7,918 bases of DNA, taken from the NCBI GenBank assembly GCA_021778875.1, contig JAJYBT010000080.1:1-7918 (forward strand). The letters are read 5' to 3'. The stretch's first letter is position 1. Every line of letters starts with the position of its first letter. Below the pieces are notes generated by a model. It searched no databases and had not been told where the DNA came from. It saw only the letters and a program-made list of their open reading frames with translations. Position numbers and translations under genes: made by a program. The DNA is from Acidobacteriota bacterium. Lineage in GTDB: Bacteria > Acidobacteriota > Terriglobia > Terriglobales > Acidobacteriaceae. Below are positions 1 through 6,866 of this stretch, piece by piece.

Positions 1-448
1 GCAGGTGTTGAAGGGCCTCGATGTCCTGCTCATCAACGACACGGAAACCCGCATGCTCGCCGGCAACAGCAACCTCGTCAAGGCTGCCCGCGCCGTGCTC
101 GACATGGGTCCGCGCATGCTGGTTGTCAAGCACGGCGAATATGGAGCAACCGTCTTTCACAAGTCCGATCACGAGGCCGGCGCCCGTCCCTTCCGCGCGC
201 CCGCTCTGCCCCTGGAAGAAGTGATGGACCCCACCGGCGCGGGTGACAGCTTCGCCGGCGGATTCTTCGGCTATCTTGCCTCGCAGCCCACTCTCACGCC
301 TGCCACCTTCCGCCGCGCCATGTTCTACGGCAGCGTTATGGGCTCCTTCACCGTCGAGCGCTTCGGCACCGAGCGCCTGCAGCAGCTCTCCCGTGAAGAA
401 ATCGACGAGCGCTTCAACCTCTTCCGCGAGCTGACTCACCTTGACTGA
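1..448 (+). CDS. PfkB-family carbohydrate kinase, C-terminal part (5' end outside window)
   Basis: This is the C-terminal half of a ribokinase/PfkB-superfamily kinase, which phosphorylates a sugar or nucleoside with ATP in the cytoplasm. The frame is already open at base 2 (codons CAG, GTG...), so the true start lies upstream and the GTG at 5 is only an internal codon. The clearest evidence is the PfkB signature 2, DPTGAGDSFAGGFFGYLA, at about 227-283. Its GAGD aspartate (codon 245-247) is the catalytic base that activates the acceptor hydroxyl, and the glycines form the anion hole. Upstream, LLINDTETRMLAG and the VVKHGEYGA segment match the family's nucleotide-side strands. The gene ends in TGA at 446-448, overlapping the next gene by 8 bases. 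Substrate cannot be assigned, because the sugar-binding N-terminal half is missing. Family is secure; specificity is unknown. Confidence 0.9.
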   Translation, partial: QVLKGLDVLLINDTETRMLAGNSNLVKAARAVLDMGPRMLVVKHGEYGATVFHKSDHEAGARPFRAPALPLEEVMDPTGAGDSFAGGFFGYLASQPTLTPATFRRAMFYGSVMGSFTVERFGTERLQQLSREEIDERFNLFRELTHLD

Positions 449-2051
449 AGCTTCCCTTCGCCGCACTGAGTGGCTGGCCGTGCTGGCCTCCTGTGCGGCG
501 TTGTCAGCCTTTGCGGTGCTCTGGAGTTGGCGCCAAGGCGCCATGCTCAACTACGGAGACGCAGTAGCGCACCTGCACATCGCAAGGCGTGTCTTCGATT
601 CCCACCGCCCCGGCCTCACGCAGCTTGGCTCCGTCTGGCTGCCGCTTCCGCATATCCTGCTTATCCCGTTCGTGGCCGTCTATGCATGGTGGGCCAACGG
701 AATCGCCGGCATGATTCCCTCCGCTCTGGCCTACATCGCCGGATGCGCGGGCATCTATCGGCTGGCTCGTCGCTGGCTTGCGCCACCCGCTGCGGCCGTG
801 GCACTGGCCTTCTTCGCACTCAATCCCAACCTGCTGTATCTGCAAACCACGGCCATGACAGAGCCGCTCTTCCTGTGCGAGATGATCTGGACCGTCGTCT
901 GGCTCGTGGAGTGGCACCAGTCCCTTCTGCGCGAACCCCATCGCGCCTCGCGCCTGCTCTGGCCCATTGCAGGCGTTCTCATCGCGGCCATTTACACGCG
1001 CTACGACGGATGGATTCTGGCATTCCTCGCATGGGTCGCCATCGGCCTGGTGCTCCTGCGTCACAACACACTGCGCTCCCGCACCTTCTGGCTGGCAAGC
1101 ATTATCGTGGTTGCCGCGCCCGTCGTCTGGTTTGTCTATAACGCCGTGGCCTTCGGCGATTGGCTCGACTTTGCCCGCGGCCCCTACTCCGCCAAGGCCA
1201 TCGAACTGCGCACAGCCATCGGATCAGGCCCGCCGCATCCCGGCTGGCACAATCCCTGGGTCTCGCTCTTCTTCTTTCTCAAAGCCGCGGAGATGGATGC
1301 GGCCGCCGTGGCATGGGGCAGACCCCTCCTGCTGCTAAGCCTGCTGGGGACCGGCCTGGGCTGCATCGCCGCCCGCCGCAGGGCCTTCCGGTGGGCGCTG
1401 TTGCTGTGGCTTCCCGTTCCCTTCTACGCGTACTCCATCGCGTTCGGCTCCGTGCCCATCTTCGTTCCTGTCTGGTGGCCGCACTCCTGGTACAACACCC
1501 GCTACGGCATGGAGCTGCTGCCCGCCTTCGCTCTCGGTCTCAGCTTTCTCGCGGAGTTCTCGCTGGCCATCGCCCGCAAGCTCAGGCCCAGTTGGCCGCG
1601 CTATACCGCGGCCCTGCTCGGCCTGCTCATCCTTCTCAATGCAGTGCGCGTCCTCCACGAGCGGCCGCTCACCTATGTCGAGAGCATCAAGAACATCGAC
1701 TCGCGCCGTCCCTTCGAGCAGCAGATCCCGCCCGTCCTGCGTGCGCTCCTCGCCACCCGGCCCGGCGGCATCGTGCTCATGGAAACCTCCGTTTATCCGC
1801 AGCTCGTCGCTCTCACCGGAATTCCCCTCCGCCAGACCATCAATGAAAGCGACAAGCAGTATTACCAGGCTGCGCTTGCTGACCCGGCCGCCCACGCCGC
1901 CATCGTCCTCGCCTTCGACGGCGATGAGATCGACCAGGCCGTGCACGCGCATCCCGGCGGACTCATACCCGTTCGCCGCTTCTACGCGCCCGGCCAGCCC
2001 TCCGGCACGGTTTACGTCGTCCTACCCCTCAACAAAGGAACCGGGCGGTGA
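441..2051 (+). CDS. Polytopic GT-C-like glycosyltransferase (GT39/ArnT-like membrane protein)
   Basis: A 536-residue integral membrane protein with about 10-12 hydrophobic segments (roughly residues 11-30, 66-84, 87-107, 115-133, 142-158, 173-206, 215-236, 294-312, 317-337, 358-378, 388-404) and a more polar C-terminal part (about 410-536), probably periplasmic. Known GT-C enzymes use lipid-phosphate-linked sugars and carry an acidic residue in the first external loop. Here YGDAVAHLHIARR (Asp40, His44, His46) after the first membrane segment fits that site, and TAMTEPLF (Glu141) fits the second conserved acidic position. The TTG at 441 is chosen because it keeps the first membrane helix and the overlap with the kinase stop. 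The next in-frame ATG (543) would remove that helix. Only a weak GAG lies upstream (428-430), so translation probably depends on coupling. Donor and acceptor are unknown. Family is moderately sure, function is inferred. Confidence 0.75.
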   Translation: MTEASLRRTEWLAVLASCAALSAFAVLWSWRQGAMLNYGDAVAHLHIARRVFDSHRPGLTQLGSVWLPLPHILLIPFVAVYAWWANGIAGMIPSALAYIAGCAGIYRLARRWLAPPAAAVALAFFALNPNLLYLQTTAMTEPLFLCEMIWTVVWLVEWHQSLLREPHRASRLLWPIAGVLIAAIYTRYDGWILAFLAWVAIGLVLLRHNTLRSRTFWLASIIVVAAPVVWFVYNAVAFGDWLDFARGPYSAKAIELRTAIGSGPPHPGWHNPWVSLFFFLKAAEMDAAAVAWGRPLLLLSLLGTGLGCIAARRRAFRWALLLWLPVPFYAYSIAFGSVPIFVPVWWPHSWYNTRYGMELLPAFALGLSFLAEFSLAIARKLRPSWPRYTAALLGLLILLNAVRVLHERPLTYVESIKNIDSRRPFEQQIPPVLRALLATRPGGIVLMETSVYPQLVALTGIPLRQTINESDKQYYQAALADPAAHAAIVLAFDGDEIDQAVHAHPGGLIPVRRFYAPGQPSGTVYVVLPLNKGTGR

Positions 2052-2187
2052 TAGCATCGGGCAGTAGAACGCTTCCAATCGATGCTGCCCTGGGCCGCTC
2101 TGCCTGCGTCGCCTTCGATTCAGGCAATGCTCATGCGTCAGGCTTCCACTCGCCCCGGGCCATTGGAAGATGGAATGAGGACATCCC
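2052..2187. other. Intergenic gap before mgtC, probably carrying the promoter of the mgtC-plsC cluster
   Basis: This 136-base gap is the largest non-coding stretch on the forward side. It separates the glycosyltransferase from mgtC and is the natural place for the promoter of the following genes. No convincing -35/-10 pair could be read by eye. It holds a short inverted repeat, AGCATCG (2053-2059) with CGATGCT (2080-2086), and an overlapping alternative GGGCAG (2059-2064) with CTGCCC (2085-2090). Neither has a T-tract. The only firm element is the mgtC ribosome site near its end. Confidence 0.4.
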
Positions 2188-2907
2188 ATGAGCACGGCAC
2201 TTGCCTGGTTTGCGCAACCCTTCGATTTCAGCTGGATTCAGCAAGTCGTCGTGTTCAGCGGCGCATTCAGCCGCCTGCTGGTGGCATGCCTGCTCGGCGG
2301 CCTCATCGGCCTTGAGCGCGAGGCCAAGCGCAAGGCTGCCGGCGTGCGCACCAACCTGCTTATCAGCATGGGCAGCGCATTCTTCACTCTGCTCTCCGCC
2401 GTGCTGGCCGGCGACGGCAACCCAAACAAGGGCCAGGTTGCCTCCAACATCGTGCAGGGCATCGGCTTCCTCGGCGCCGGACTCATCCTGCACAATCGCA
2501 GCCGCATCAGCGGCCTCACCAGCGCCGCCAGCGTCTGGGTCGTCGCCTCCATCGGCATGGCCTGCGGCGCGGGGCTCTATGCCACTGCCGTGCTCGCCAC
2601 CGCCATCGTCGTCGTCGCGCTGGAGATCGTCGGCATCCTGGAGCGCCGCGCCAGCATCAAGATTTACCCGCTCGTCTATGAAGCTCGCGGACACGATCAT
2701 ACCGCCATGCTCCAGTCCATCCTTGACGCCATGGACAAGGCCGGCGAGCGACTCGCCAACATCGACAGCGACACCGTCGGCGAACTCCAGCGCGTCAGCT
2801 TCACGCTCACCGCAACCAAAAAGCAGCACGCGCGACTCCACACGCAATTGATAGCCGAACCGGCCATCGAGGCGCTGTTCAACTTTCGCGATCCGGAGGA
2901 AGATTGA
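2188..2907 (+). CDS. MgtC/SapB-family membrane protein
   Basis: A 239-residue inner-membrane protein of the MgtC/SapB family. Seen: a hydrophobic helix ending in GGLIGLEREAKRKAAGVRTN (residues 37-56), the family's Arg/Glu-rich hallmark; GIGFLGAGLI (91-100); GLTSAASVWVVASIGMACGAGLY (109-131, two stretches of the hallmark); and a further helix at about 132-150. A soluble C-terminal domain of about 80 residues (156-239) corresponds to the ACT-like tail found in longer family members. The family is linked to growth in low magnesium, intracellular survival and modulation of ATP synthase in some pathogens; the role in environmental bacteria is mostly unknown. The ATG at 2188 has a GAGG ribosome site at 2177-2180 with 7-base spacing. 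It is the first gene of the overlapping set running to plsC, and its TGA overlaps the dapF start by 3 bases. Confidence 0.9.
   Translation: MSTALAWFAQPFDFSWIQQVVVFSGAFSRLLVACLLGGLIGLEREAKRKAAGVRTNLLISMGSAFFTLLSAVLAGDGNPNKGQVASNIVQGIGFLGAGLILHNRSRISGLTSAASVWVVASIGMACGAGLYATAVLATAIVVVALEIVGILERRASIKIYPLVYEARGHDHTAMLQSILDAMDKAGERLANIDSDTVGELQRVSFTLTATKKQHARLHTQLIAEPAIEALFNFRDPEED
2895..2907 (+). promoter_or_regulatory. Shine-Dalgarno and TTGA start/stop overlap deciding the dapF start
   Basis: GGAGGA at 2895-2900 lies inside the last codons of mgtC and is followed three bases later by TTG (2904-2906), which overlaps the mgtC stop TGA (2905-2907). No ATG or GTG near this point gives the conserved N-terminus FTKAHACGNDF, so the TTG is the likely start. 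The rare start codon and short spacing suggest re-initiation by ribosomes finishing mgtC. Confidence 0.65.
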
Positions 2908-3722
2908 TTCCCTTCACCAAAGCCCACGCCTGCGGCAACGACTTTCTCATCGTCACCGAAGATGCTGCCGGCAGCCACGACTGGGCCACTCTCACTCGCC
3001 GTCTCTGTGCGCGCAACACCGGCGTCGGAGCCGACGGCATCGAATTTTTCGCGTGGACCGGCCCCGCATCCGGCCGAATCCGCCTGCACAATGCCGACGG
3101 CTCCATCGCCGAGATAAGCGGCAACGGCACGCGCTGCGTGGCTGCCTGGATGGCTGCCTCCCTCCACTCCCAGCCCGGCGACAGCCTCACCATCGAAACC
3201 GACGCAGGCCTGCGCATCTGCCGCGTCAATGCAGTCAGCACCGCCGGCGAGTATTCCGTGCAGATCACCACGGGCATGGGAATCCCCACCTTCGCCGCAA
3301 AGACCGTCACCCTTGCCGACGGCACCGCCATCACCGGCTCCTCAATATCCACCGGCAATCCGCACTTCGTCATCGTCGTGGACAATCCCGAGTTCACGGT
3401 TGCCGGTCGATCCTGGCAGACCATCGGCGCCGAGATCTGCGTGCACCCTGACTTTCCCAATCAGACCAACGTGGAGTTTCTTCGCGTTCTCAGCCCCACC
3501 GAAATCGAAATCCGCATCTACGAGCGGGGCGTCGGTCCCACAACATCCTCCGGCACCGGCAGCTCCGCATCCGCCACCGCCGCGATTTCTCTCGGCTTGG
3601 TCCAATCCCCGTTGACCGTCTTGGCTCCCGGCGGCCCGCAAACCGTAAGCTGGAGCGGACCAGGAACCGAGCTTGAGTTGACCGGACCCGCATCTCTCAT
3701 TGCGCGCGGCGAGGCCTGGTAG
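2904..3722 (+). CDS. dapF: Diaminopimelate epimerase-like protein with Ser at both catalytic Cys positions
   Basis: A 272-residue cytoplasmic protein of the DapF family (usual length about 270-280), which converts LL-DAP to meso-DAP without PLP, for lysine and peptidoglycan. Most of the fold is recognisable: KAHACGNDF (residues 6-14, Asn12), IRLHNADGS (Asn63), GNPHFVIV (Asn152), NQTNVEF (Asn189) and YERGVG (Glu207-Arg208), all substrate-binding positions in known DapF. The two catalytic cysteines are absent. The usual CGNGxRC reads SGNGTRC (Ser72, codon AGC), and the usual ACGSGAC reads SSGTGSS (Ser216, codon TCC). The following Cys78 is kept, but it is not the catalytic one. Pro212 replaces the usual Glu of the GET segment. 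The start is TTG at 2904, with GGAGGA at 2895-2900 only 3 bases away. Its stop is TAG (3720-3722). Family call is firm; epimerase activity is uncertain. It could be a Ser-type DapF subfamily or a related isomerase. Confidence 0.85.
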   Translation: MIPFTKAHACGNDFLIVTEDAAGSHDWATLTRRLCARNTGVGADGIEFFAWTGPASGRIRLHNADGSIAEISGNGTRCVAAWMAASLHSQPGDSLTIETDAGLRICRVNAVSTAGEYSVQITTGMGIPTFAAKTVTLADGTAITGSSISTGNPHFVIVVDNPEFTVAGRSWQTIGAEICVHPDFPNQTNVEFLRVLSPTEIEIRIYERGVGPTTSSGTGSSASATAAISLGLVQSPLTVLAPGGPQTVSWSGPGTELELTGPASLIARGEAW

Positions 3723-3724
3723 CT

Positions 3725-4675
3725 ATGTCCGCGCAGCCGCAGCCCAAGCCGCTCCTCAGGCCTCCCTGCCCCGCCCCGGACGCGGGCATCAGCGTCATCT
3801 CTCCCGCGTCCTTCGCGGCGCATGAGCGTGCCGAGCGCGGCATCGCGCGACTGCGCAGCCTCGGCTTTTCTCCGCGCCCTGGCGCCAACATCCAGACGCG
3901 CGGCCCGCTTTTCTTCGCCGGATCGCCCGAGCAGCGCCTAGCAGATCTGCACTCCGCCTTCGCCGATCCGCACAGCAGCATCGTGGCCTGCATGCGCGGC
4001 GGCTACGGCTCCAACTACCTGCTCAACGGGCTCGATCTCGATCTGCTGCGCAGGCATCCCAAGCCGTTCTTTGCCTACAGCGACCTCACCGGCCTGCAAC
4101 TTCACCTGCTCGATCAACTCGGCCTTCCCGTCTTCCATGCGCCCATGGTGGCCGCCGACTTCGCGCTGGAAGATGGCGTGCACCTGCCCAGCCTGCGGGC
4201 CGCCCTTGCCGGCGAGCCATACAGCCTCGGTCCAAGCGAGGGCCTACGCCCGCTCAAGCCCGGCAAGCTGTGCGGAACGCTTTACGGCGGCTGCCTCAGC
4301 ATCCTCGTCTCGCTGCTGGGCACGCCGTGGGAACCGACCACGGAAGGCAAGCTGCTCTTTCTGGAAGACACCGGCGCCAAGCCCTACCAGGTCGATCGCA
4401 TGCTCTGGCAGTTGCGTCAGGCCGGCAAGCTGCAAGGGGTTCGCGGGCTCATCTTTGGAGAGATGCTCGACTGCGCATCTCCCGGCGCGCCGCCTCAGTT
4501 GCTGGAAGAAGTGCTCCTCCATGTTCTCCGCGACTTCGATGGCCCCATCGCCACCGGCCTGCGCAGCGGCCATGTCTCGCGGCAAAATGTAACCCTCACC
4601 TTTGGAGTAGAAGCCGAACTCGACGTCGCGCAAGAGGCTCATCTGCGCCTGCTCGAACCGGCGATAACACGATGA
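3725..4675 (+). CDS. ldcA: LD-carboxypeptidase (peptidase family S66, LdcA-type)
   Basis: A 316-residue cytoplasmic serine peptidase that removes the terminal D-Ala from the tetrapeptide L-Ala-D-Glu-mDAP-D-Ala, giving the tripeptide used in murein recycling. The S66 Ser-Glu-His triad is visible: nucleophile Ser96 in ACMRGGYGSNYL, Glu214 in LLFLEDTGAKPYQVDRML and His283 in GLRSGHVSRQN. The N-terminal ISVISPAS strand (22-29) and FAYSDLTGLQLHL (116-128) are also typical. There is no signal peptide; the first 18 residues are a Pro-rich extension. Length is close to the family's usual 300. The ATG at 3725 is 2 bases after the dapF stop, with GAGG at 3711-3714. Its TGA overlaps the mpl start (ATGA, 4672-4675). 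Lying between dapF and mpl, it supports a muropeptide-recycling role. Microcin-immunity MccF proteins share this fold, but the context favours LdcA. Confidence 0.9.
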   Translation: MSAQPQPKPLLRPPCPAPDAGISVISPASFAAHERAERGIARLRSLGFSPRPGANIQTRGPLFFAGSPEQRLADLHSAFADPHSSIVACMRGGYGSNYLLNGLDLDLLRRHPKPFFAYSDLTGLQLHLLDQLGLPVFHAPMVAADFALEDGVHLPSLRAALAGEPYSLGPSEGLRPLKPGKLCGTLYGGCLSILVSLLGTPWEPTTEGKLLFLEDTGAKPYQVDRMLWQLRQAGKLQGVRGLIFGEMLDCASPGAPPQLLEEVLLHVLRDFDGPIATGLRSGHVSRQNVTLTFGVEAELDVAQEAHLRLLEPAITR

Positions 4676-6120
4676 CATCATCCCAGCGTCACATCCATCT
4701 CAGCGGCATCTGCGGAACAGCCATGGCTTCGCTCGCCGGGCTTCTCCAGTTGCAGGGCCACCGCATCACCGGCTCTGACAAGGCCGCCTATCCGCCCATG
4801 AGCGACCTCCTGCACACGCTCGGCATTCCTGTCCTTGAGCCTTACGCAGAGTCAAACCTCGATCCCGTGCCGGACCTCGTTGTCATTGGCAATGCGCTCT
4901 CACGCGGCAACCCTGAGGTGGAGCGCGTCCTCGACGACCGCATTCCCTTCACCTCCATGGCCGCTCTGCTGCATGACGAGTTCCTCGCTGGCCGCGAGTC
5001 GCTGGTCGTCGCCGGCACCCACGGCAAGACCACAACCACCAGCATGCTCGCATGGATCTACCAGGTGGCCGCCCAGGAAAATCCCGCGCTTGAGCCATCC
5101 TTCCTCATCGGCGGCGTTGCAGAAAACTTTGGCAGCAGCTTTCAACTGCGCCCCACGCGCACCTTCATCCTGGAAGGCGATGAGTACGATACAGCCTTCT
5201 TCGATAAAGGCCCCAAGTTCCTGCACTACTTCCCAGACGCGCTCATCCTCACTCATGTTGAGTTCGATCATGCAGACATCTACGCCGATCTTGAGGCCGT
5301 AAAAATCGCATTCAAGCGCCTCGTCAACCTCGTCCCGCGTCGCGGCATCGTCCTCGCCTACGACGGCAGTCCCAATGTCACCGAGTGTGTAAGCCACGCG
5401 CTTTGCCGCGTCGAGCGCTACGGCTTCACCGCGCAGGCCCAGTGGCAACTCCGCAACCTGCGGCATGAAGGCGGAAGCATCCTCTGGGAGGTCTGGCACA
5501 ACGGCAAGCAGTGGGCCCAGTTGCAGATGCAGCTCGCCGGCTAGCACAACGCGCTCAACGCAACCGCGGCAGCTGCGCTCGCAGCCTCGCAGGGCATCAG
5601 CGCGCGCGCCATTCAATCCGCGCTGGCCTCCTTCAAGAGCGTCAAGCGGCGTCTGCAGGTGCGCGCGCACATCGCCGGCATCACCATCATCGACGACTTC
5701 GCGCATCACCCCACGGCCATTCGCGAAACCCTCCGCGCCCTTCGCTCCGTCTATCCGCAGTCCCGCCTGTGGGCCGTGCTTGAGCCGCGCTCCAATACGC
5801 TGCGCCGCAAGGTGCTCGCCGCCGACCTCGTCGAGAGCCTCCGCATCGCCGACCGCGTCATGCTCGCCGCCGTCTACCAGCAGCAGCGCATCCCGGAGCC
5901 GGAGCGTCTGCATCCCGAAGAGATTGTGCAGGCCCTCAACGCCGCAGGTACTCCGGCCGAGCTTCATCCCGACGCAGACGCCATCGTCAGCAGCCTCGTC
6001 CCTCAACTCAACGCCGGCGATGTTGTCGCCATCCTTTCCAATGGCGGCTTTGACGGCATCTACGAGAAGCTTCCAGCCCGCCTCAGCGAATACACGGAAG
6101 CGCAGGGACAAGGCGCATGA
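4672..6120 (+). pseudogene. mpl: mpl, UDP-MurNAc:L-Ala-gamma-D-Glu-mDAP ligase, interrupted by in-frame TAG at codon 291
   Basis: Mpl attaches recycled murein tripeptide to UDP-MurNAc with ATP in the cytoplasm. The 482-codon frame (family about 450-480) shows the whole Mur-ligase plan. Residues 1-108 are the UDP-binding domain (HLSGICGTAMASLAG; GSDKAAYPPMSDLL). The ATPase domain, about 109-320, has the P-loop AGTHGKTTTTSM with Lys119, EGDEYDTAFFDK with Glu171, EFDHADIY with His200, and HNALN (292-296). The C-terminal domain has VKRRLQVR (324-331), DDFAHHPTAI (341-350), VLEPRSNT (369-376) and LSNGGFDGIYEKL (455-467). A single TAG (5542-5544) sits at codon 291 just before HNALN. The frame is unchanged on both sides and all later motifs are intact. 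As written, only a 290-residue fragment would be made, lacking part of the ATP site and the C-terminal domain. The GTG at 5659 is an internal codon, not a plausible start. Start and stop both form ATGA overlaps with the neighbours. This is a recent nonsense mutation, a sequencing error or, less likely, readthrough. Confidence 0.88.
5542..5544 (+). other. In-frame TAG stop within mpl
   Basis: Reading from the mpl ATG, the codons run ...CTC GCC GGC TAG CAC AAC GCG CTC AAC, that is LAG-stop-HNALN. The family motif here is G-x-HN-x-x-N, with the two asparagines invariant in Mur ligases, so the stop replaces the variable x. As I recall it, E. coli Mpl has VGEHN at this place, so GAG to TAG would be one base change. 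Several other codons (CAG, AAG, TTG, TGG, TCG, TAC) are also one step away. TAG ends dapF and the SPOR gene in this same window, so it is a normal stop in this genome. Confidence 0.9.
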
Positions 6121-6827
6121 TCTCTTCCCTGGTAATGCTGTTCACCATCATCGGCCTCGGCGCTCCCGCTGCGCTCGTCTTCATTCCGCTCACGCTCGTC
6201 ACCGGCAACGCCACGCCGCTCTACAACGCCGCGCAATGGATCGTGCGCGCCAGTTTCCGCCTCGGACGCATCCGCGTAAGAACCGCGGGGACCGAGAATG
6301 TCCCGCCTCACACCGCCTGCATCTTCATGGCCAACCATGTCTCAAACCTCGATCCGCCCGCGCTCATTCCCAACATCCCCGGACGCACCTCCGTCTTCCT
6401 CAAGCGCTCGCTGATGAAGATTCCCGTGCTGGGCTATGGCATGAAGCTGGGAGAGTTCGTACCCGTCGATCGCGACGGTCGCATCGACAGCGCCATTGAG
6501 AGTGTTCGCGCCGCGCAACGCGTTCTGGAAAAGGGCCTGCACATCACCACGTTCGTTGAGGGCACGCGCTCCCGCGACGGCCGCATGCTGCCCTTCAAAA
6601 AAGGGCCCTTCTACCTGGCCATGGAAACCGGCGCTCCCTGCATCCCCGTCTCCATCCACGGCACTGAGACGATGATGGCCAAGGGCAGTCTGCGCATCCG
6701 TCCCAGCACAGCGCACATCACCTTTCATCCGCCGCTCTATCCTCGCGATTTCGCAAGCCGCGAAGAACTCATGCAAGCCGTGCGGACATCCATCGCATCC
6801 GGTCTGCCCGAGTGGATGCGGCGCTGA
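6117..6827 (+). CDS. plsC: 1-acyl-sn-glycerol-3-phosphate acyltransferase (PlsC/LPLAT family)
   Basis: A 236-residue membrane-associated acyltransferase that acylates lysophosphatidic acid to phosphatidic acid in phospholipid synthesis. The N-terminal 30 residues are one hydrophobic anchor. LPLAT motif I is NHVSNLD (His74, Asp79; the HX4D catalytic pair). Motif II is near VPVDRDGR (115-122). Motif III is FVEGTRSRDG (146-155), with Val where many members have Pro. Motif IV is GAPCIPVSIHG (172-182). Length is normal for the family. The ATG at 6117 overlaps the mpl TGA as ATGA and has AGGGA at 6104-6108 with 8-base spacing, so it could be translated partly independently of mpl. It is the last gene of the forward cluster. 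Acyl acceptor specificity is inferred from the family; related members acylate lyso-ornithine lipids and others. Confidence 0.92.
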   Translation: MISSLVMLFTIIGLGAPAALVFIPLTLVTGNATPLYNAAQWIVRASFRLGRIRVRTAGTENVPPHTACIFMANHVSNLDPPALIPNIPGRTSVFLKRSLMKIPVLGYGMKLGEFVPVDRDGRIDSAIESVRAAQRVLEKGLHITTFVEGTRSRDGRMLPFKKGPFYLAMETGAPCIPVSIHGTETMMAKGSLRIRPSTAHITFHPPLYPRDFASREELMQAVRTSIASGLPEWMRR

Positions 6828-6845
6828 TGCGATAGCGCAAAGCCA

Positions 6846-6866
6846 TGTGCCCGTCGCTAGGGCACA
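6846..6866. terminator. Perfect 7-bp hairpin between convergent plsC and SPOR genes (candidate bidirectional terminator)
   Basis: TGTGCCC (6846-6852) and GGGCACA (6860-6866) form a perfect inverted repeat with a 7-base loop. It sits 18 bases after the plsC stop and overlaps the last codons and TAG of the convergent SPOR gene. Position suits a shared terminator, but no T-tract follows on either strand, so classical intrinsic termination is not supported. It may act with Rho, or merely stabilise 3' ends. Confidence 0.35.

Noticed and set aside
1335..1952. Reverse-strand open frame of 205 codons inside the glycosyltransferase gene
   Set aside because: Acidic, Gly/Glu-rich composition typical of GC-rich antisense frames and no family resemblance. 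The forward frame is a coherent membrane protein. The same applies to the frame at 504-1064.
2053..2090. Inverted repeats after the glycosyltransferase as an intrinsic terminator
   Set aside because: Stems are only 6-7 bp with a 20-base loop, mutually exclusive, and no T-tract follows. Kept only as a remark on the gap.
5542..5544. TAG as pyrrolysine or a reassigned sense codon
   Set aside because: dapF and the SPOR gene in the same window end at TAG, and reading past the dapF stop would run into the start of ldcA. Mpl has no known need for pyrrolysine. The rest of the genome would have to be checked for pyl genes.
4900..6111. A 403-codon open frame on the reverse strand opposite mpl
   Set aside because: It runs antisense to a clearly recognisable Mur-ligase frame, has no recognisable motif, and long antisense frames are common in GC-rich coding DNA. 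It is a shadow, even though it crosses the mpl stop.
5659..6120. Separate gene starting at GTG 5659, downstream of the mpl stop
   Set aside because: The translated product is just the C-terminal part of Mpl (from within VKRRLQVR onward), without a ribosome site or its own N-terminus.
6821..6838. GCGCT/AGCGC 5-bp hairpin at the end of plsC
   Set aside because: Too short, overlaps the stop codon and has no T-tract. Expected by chance in GC-rich DNA.
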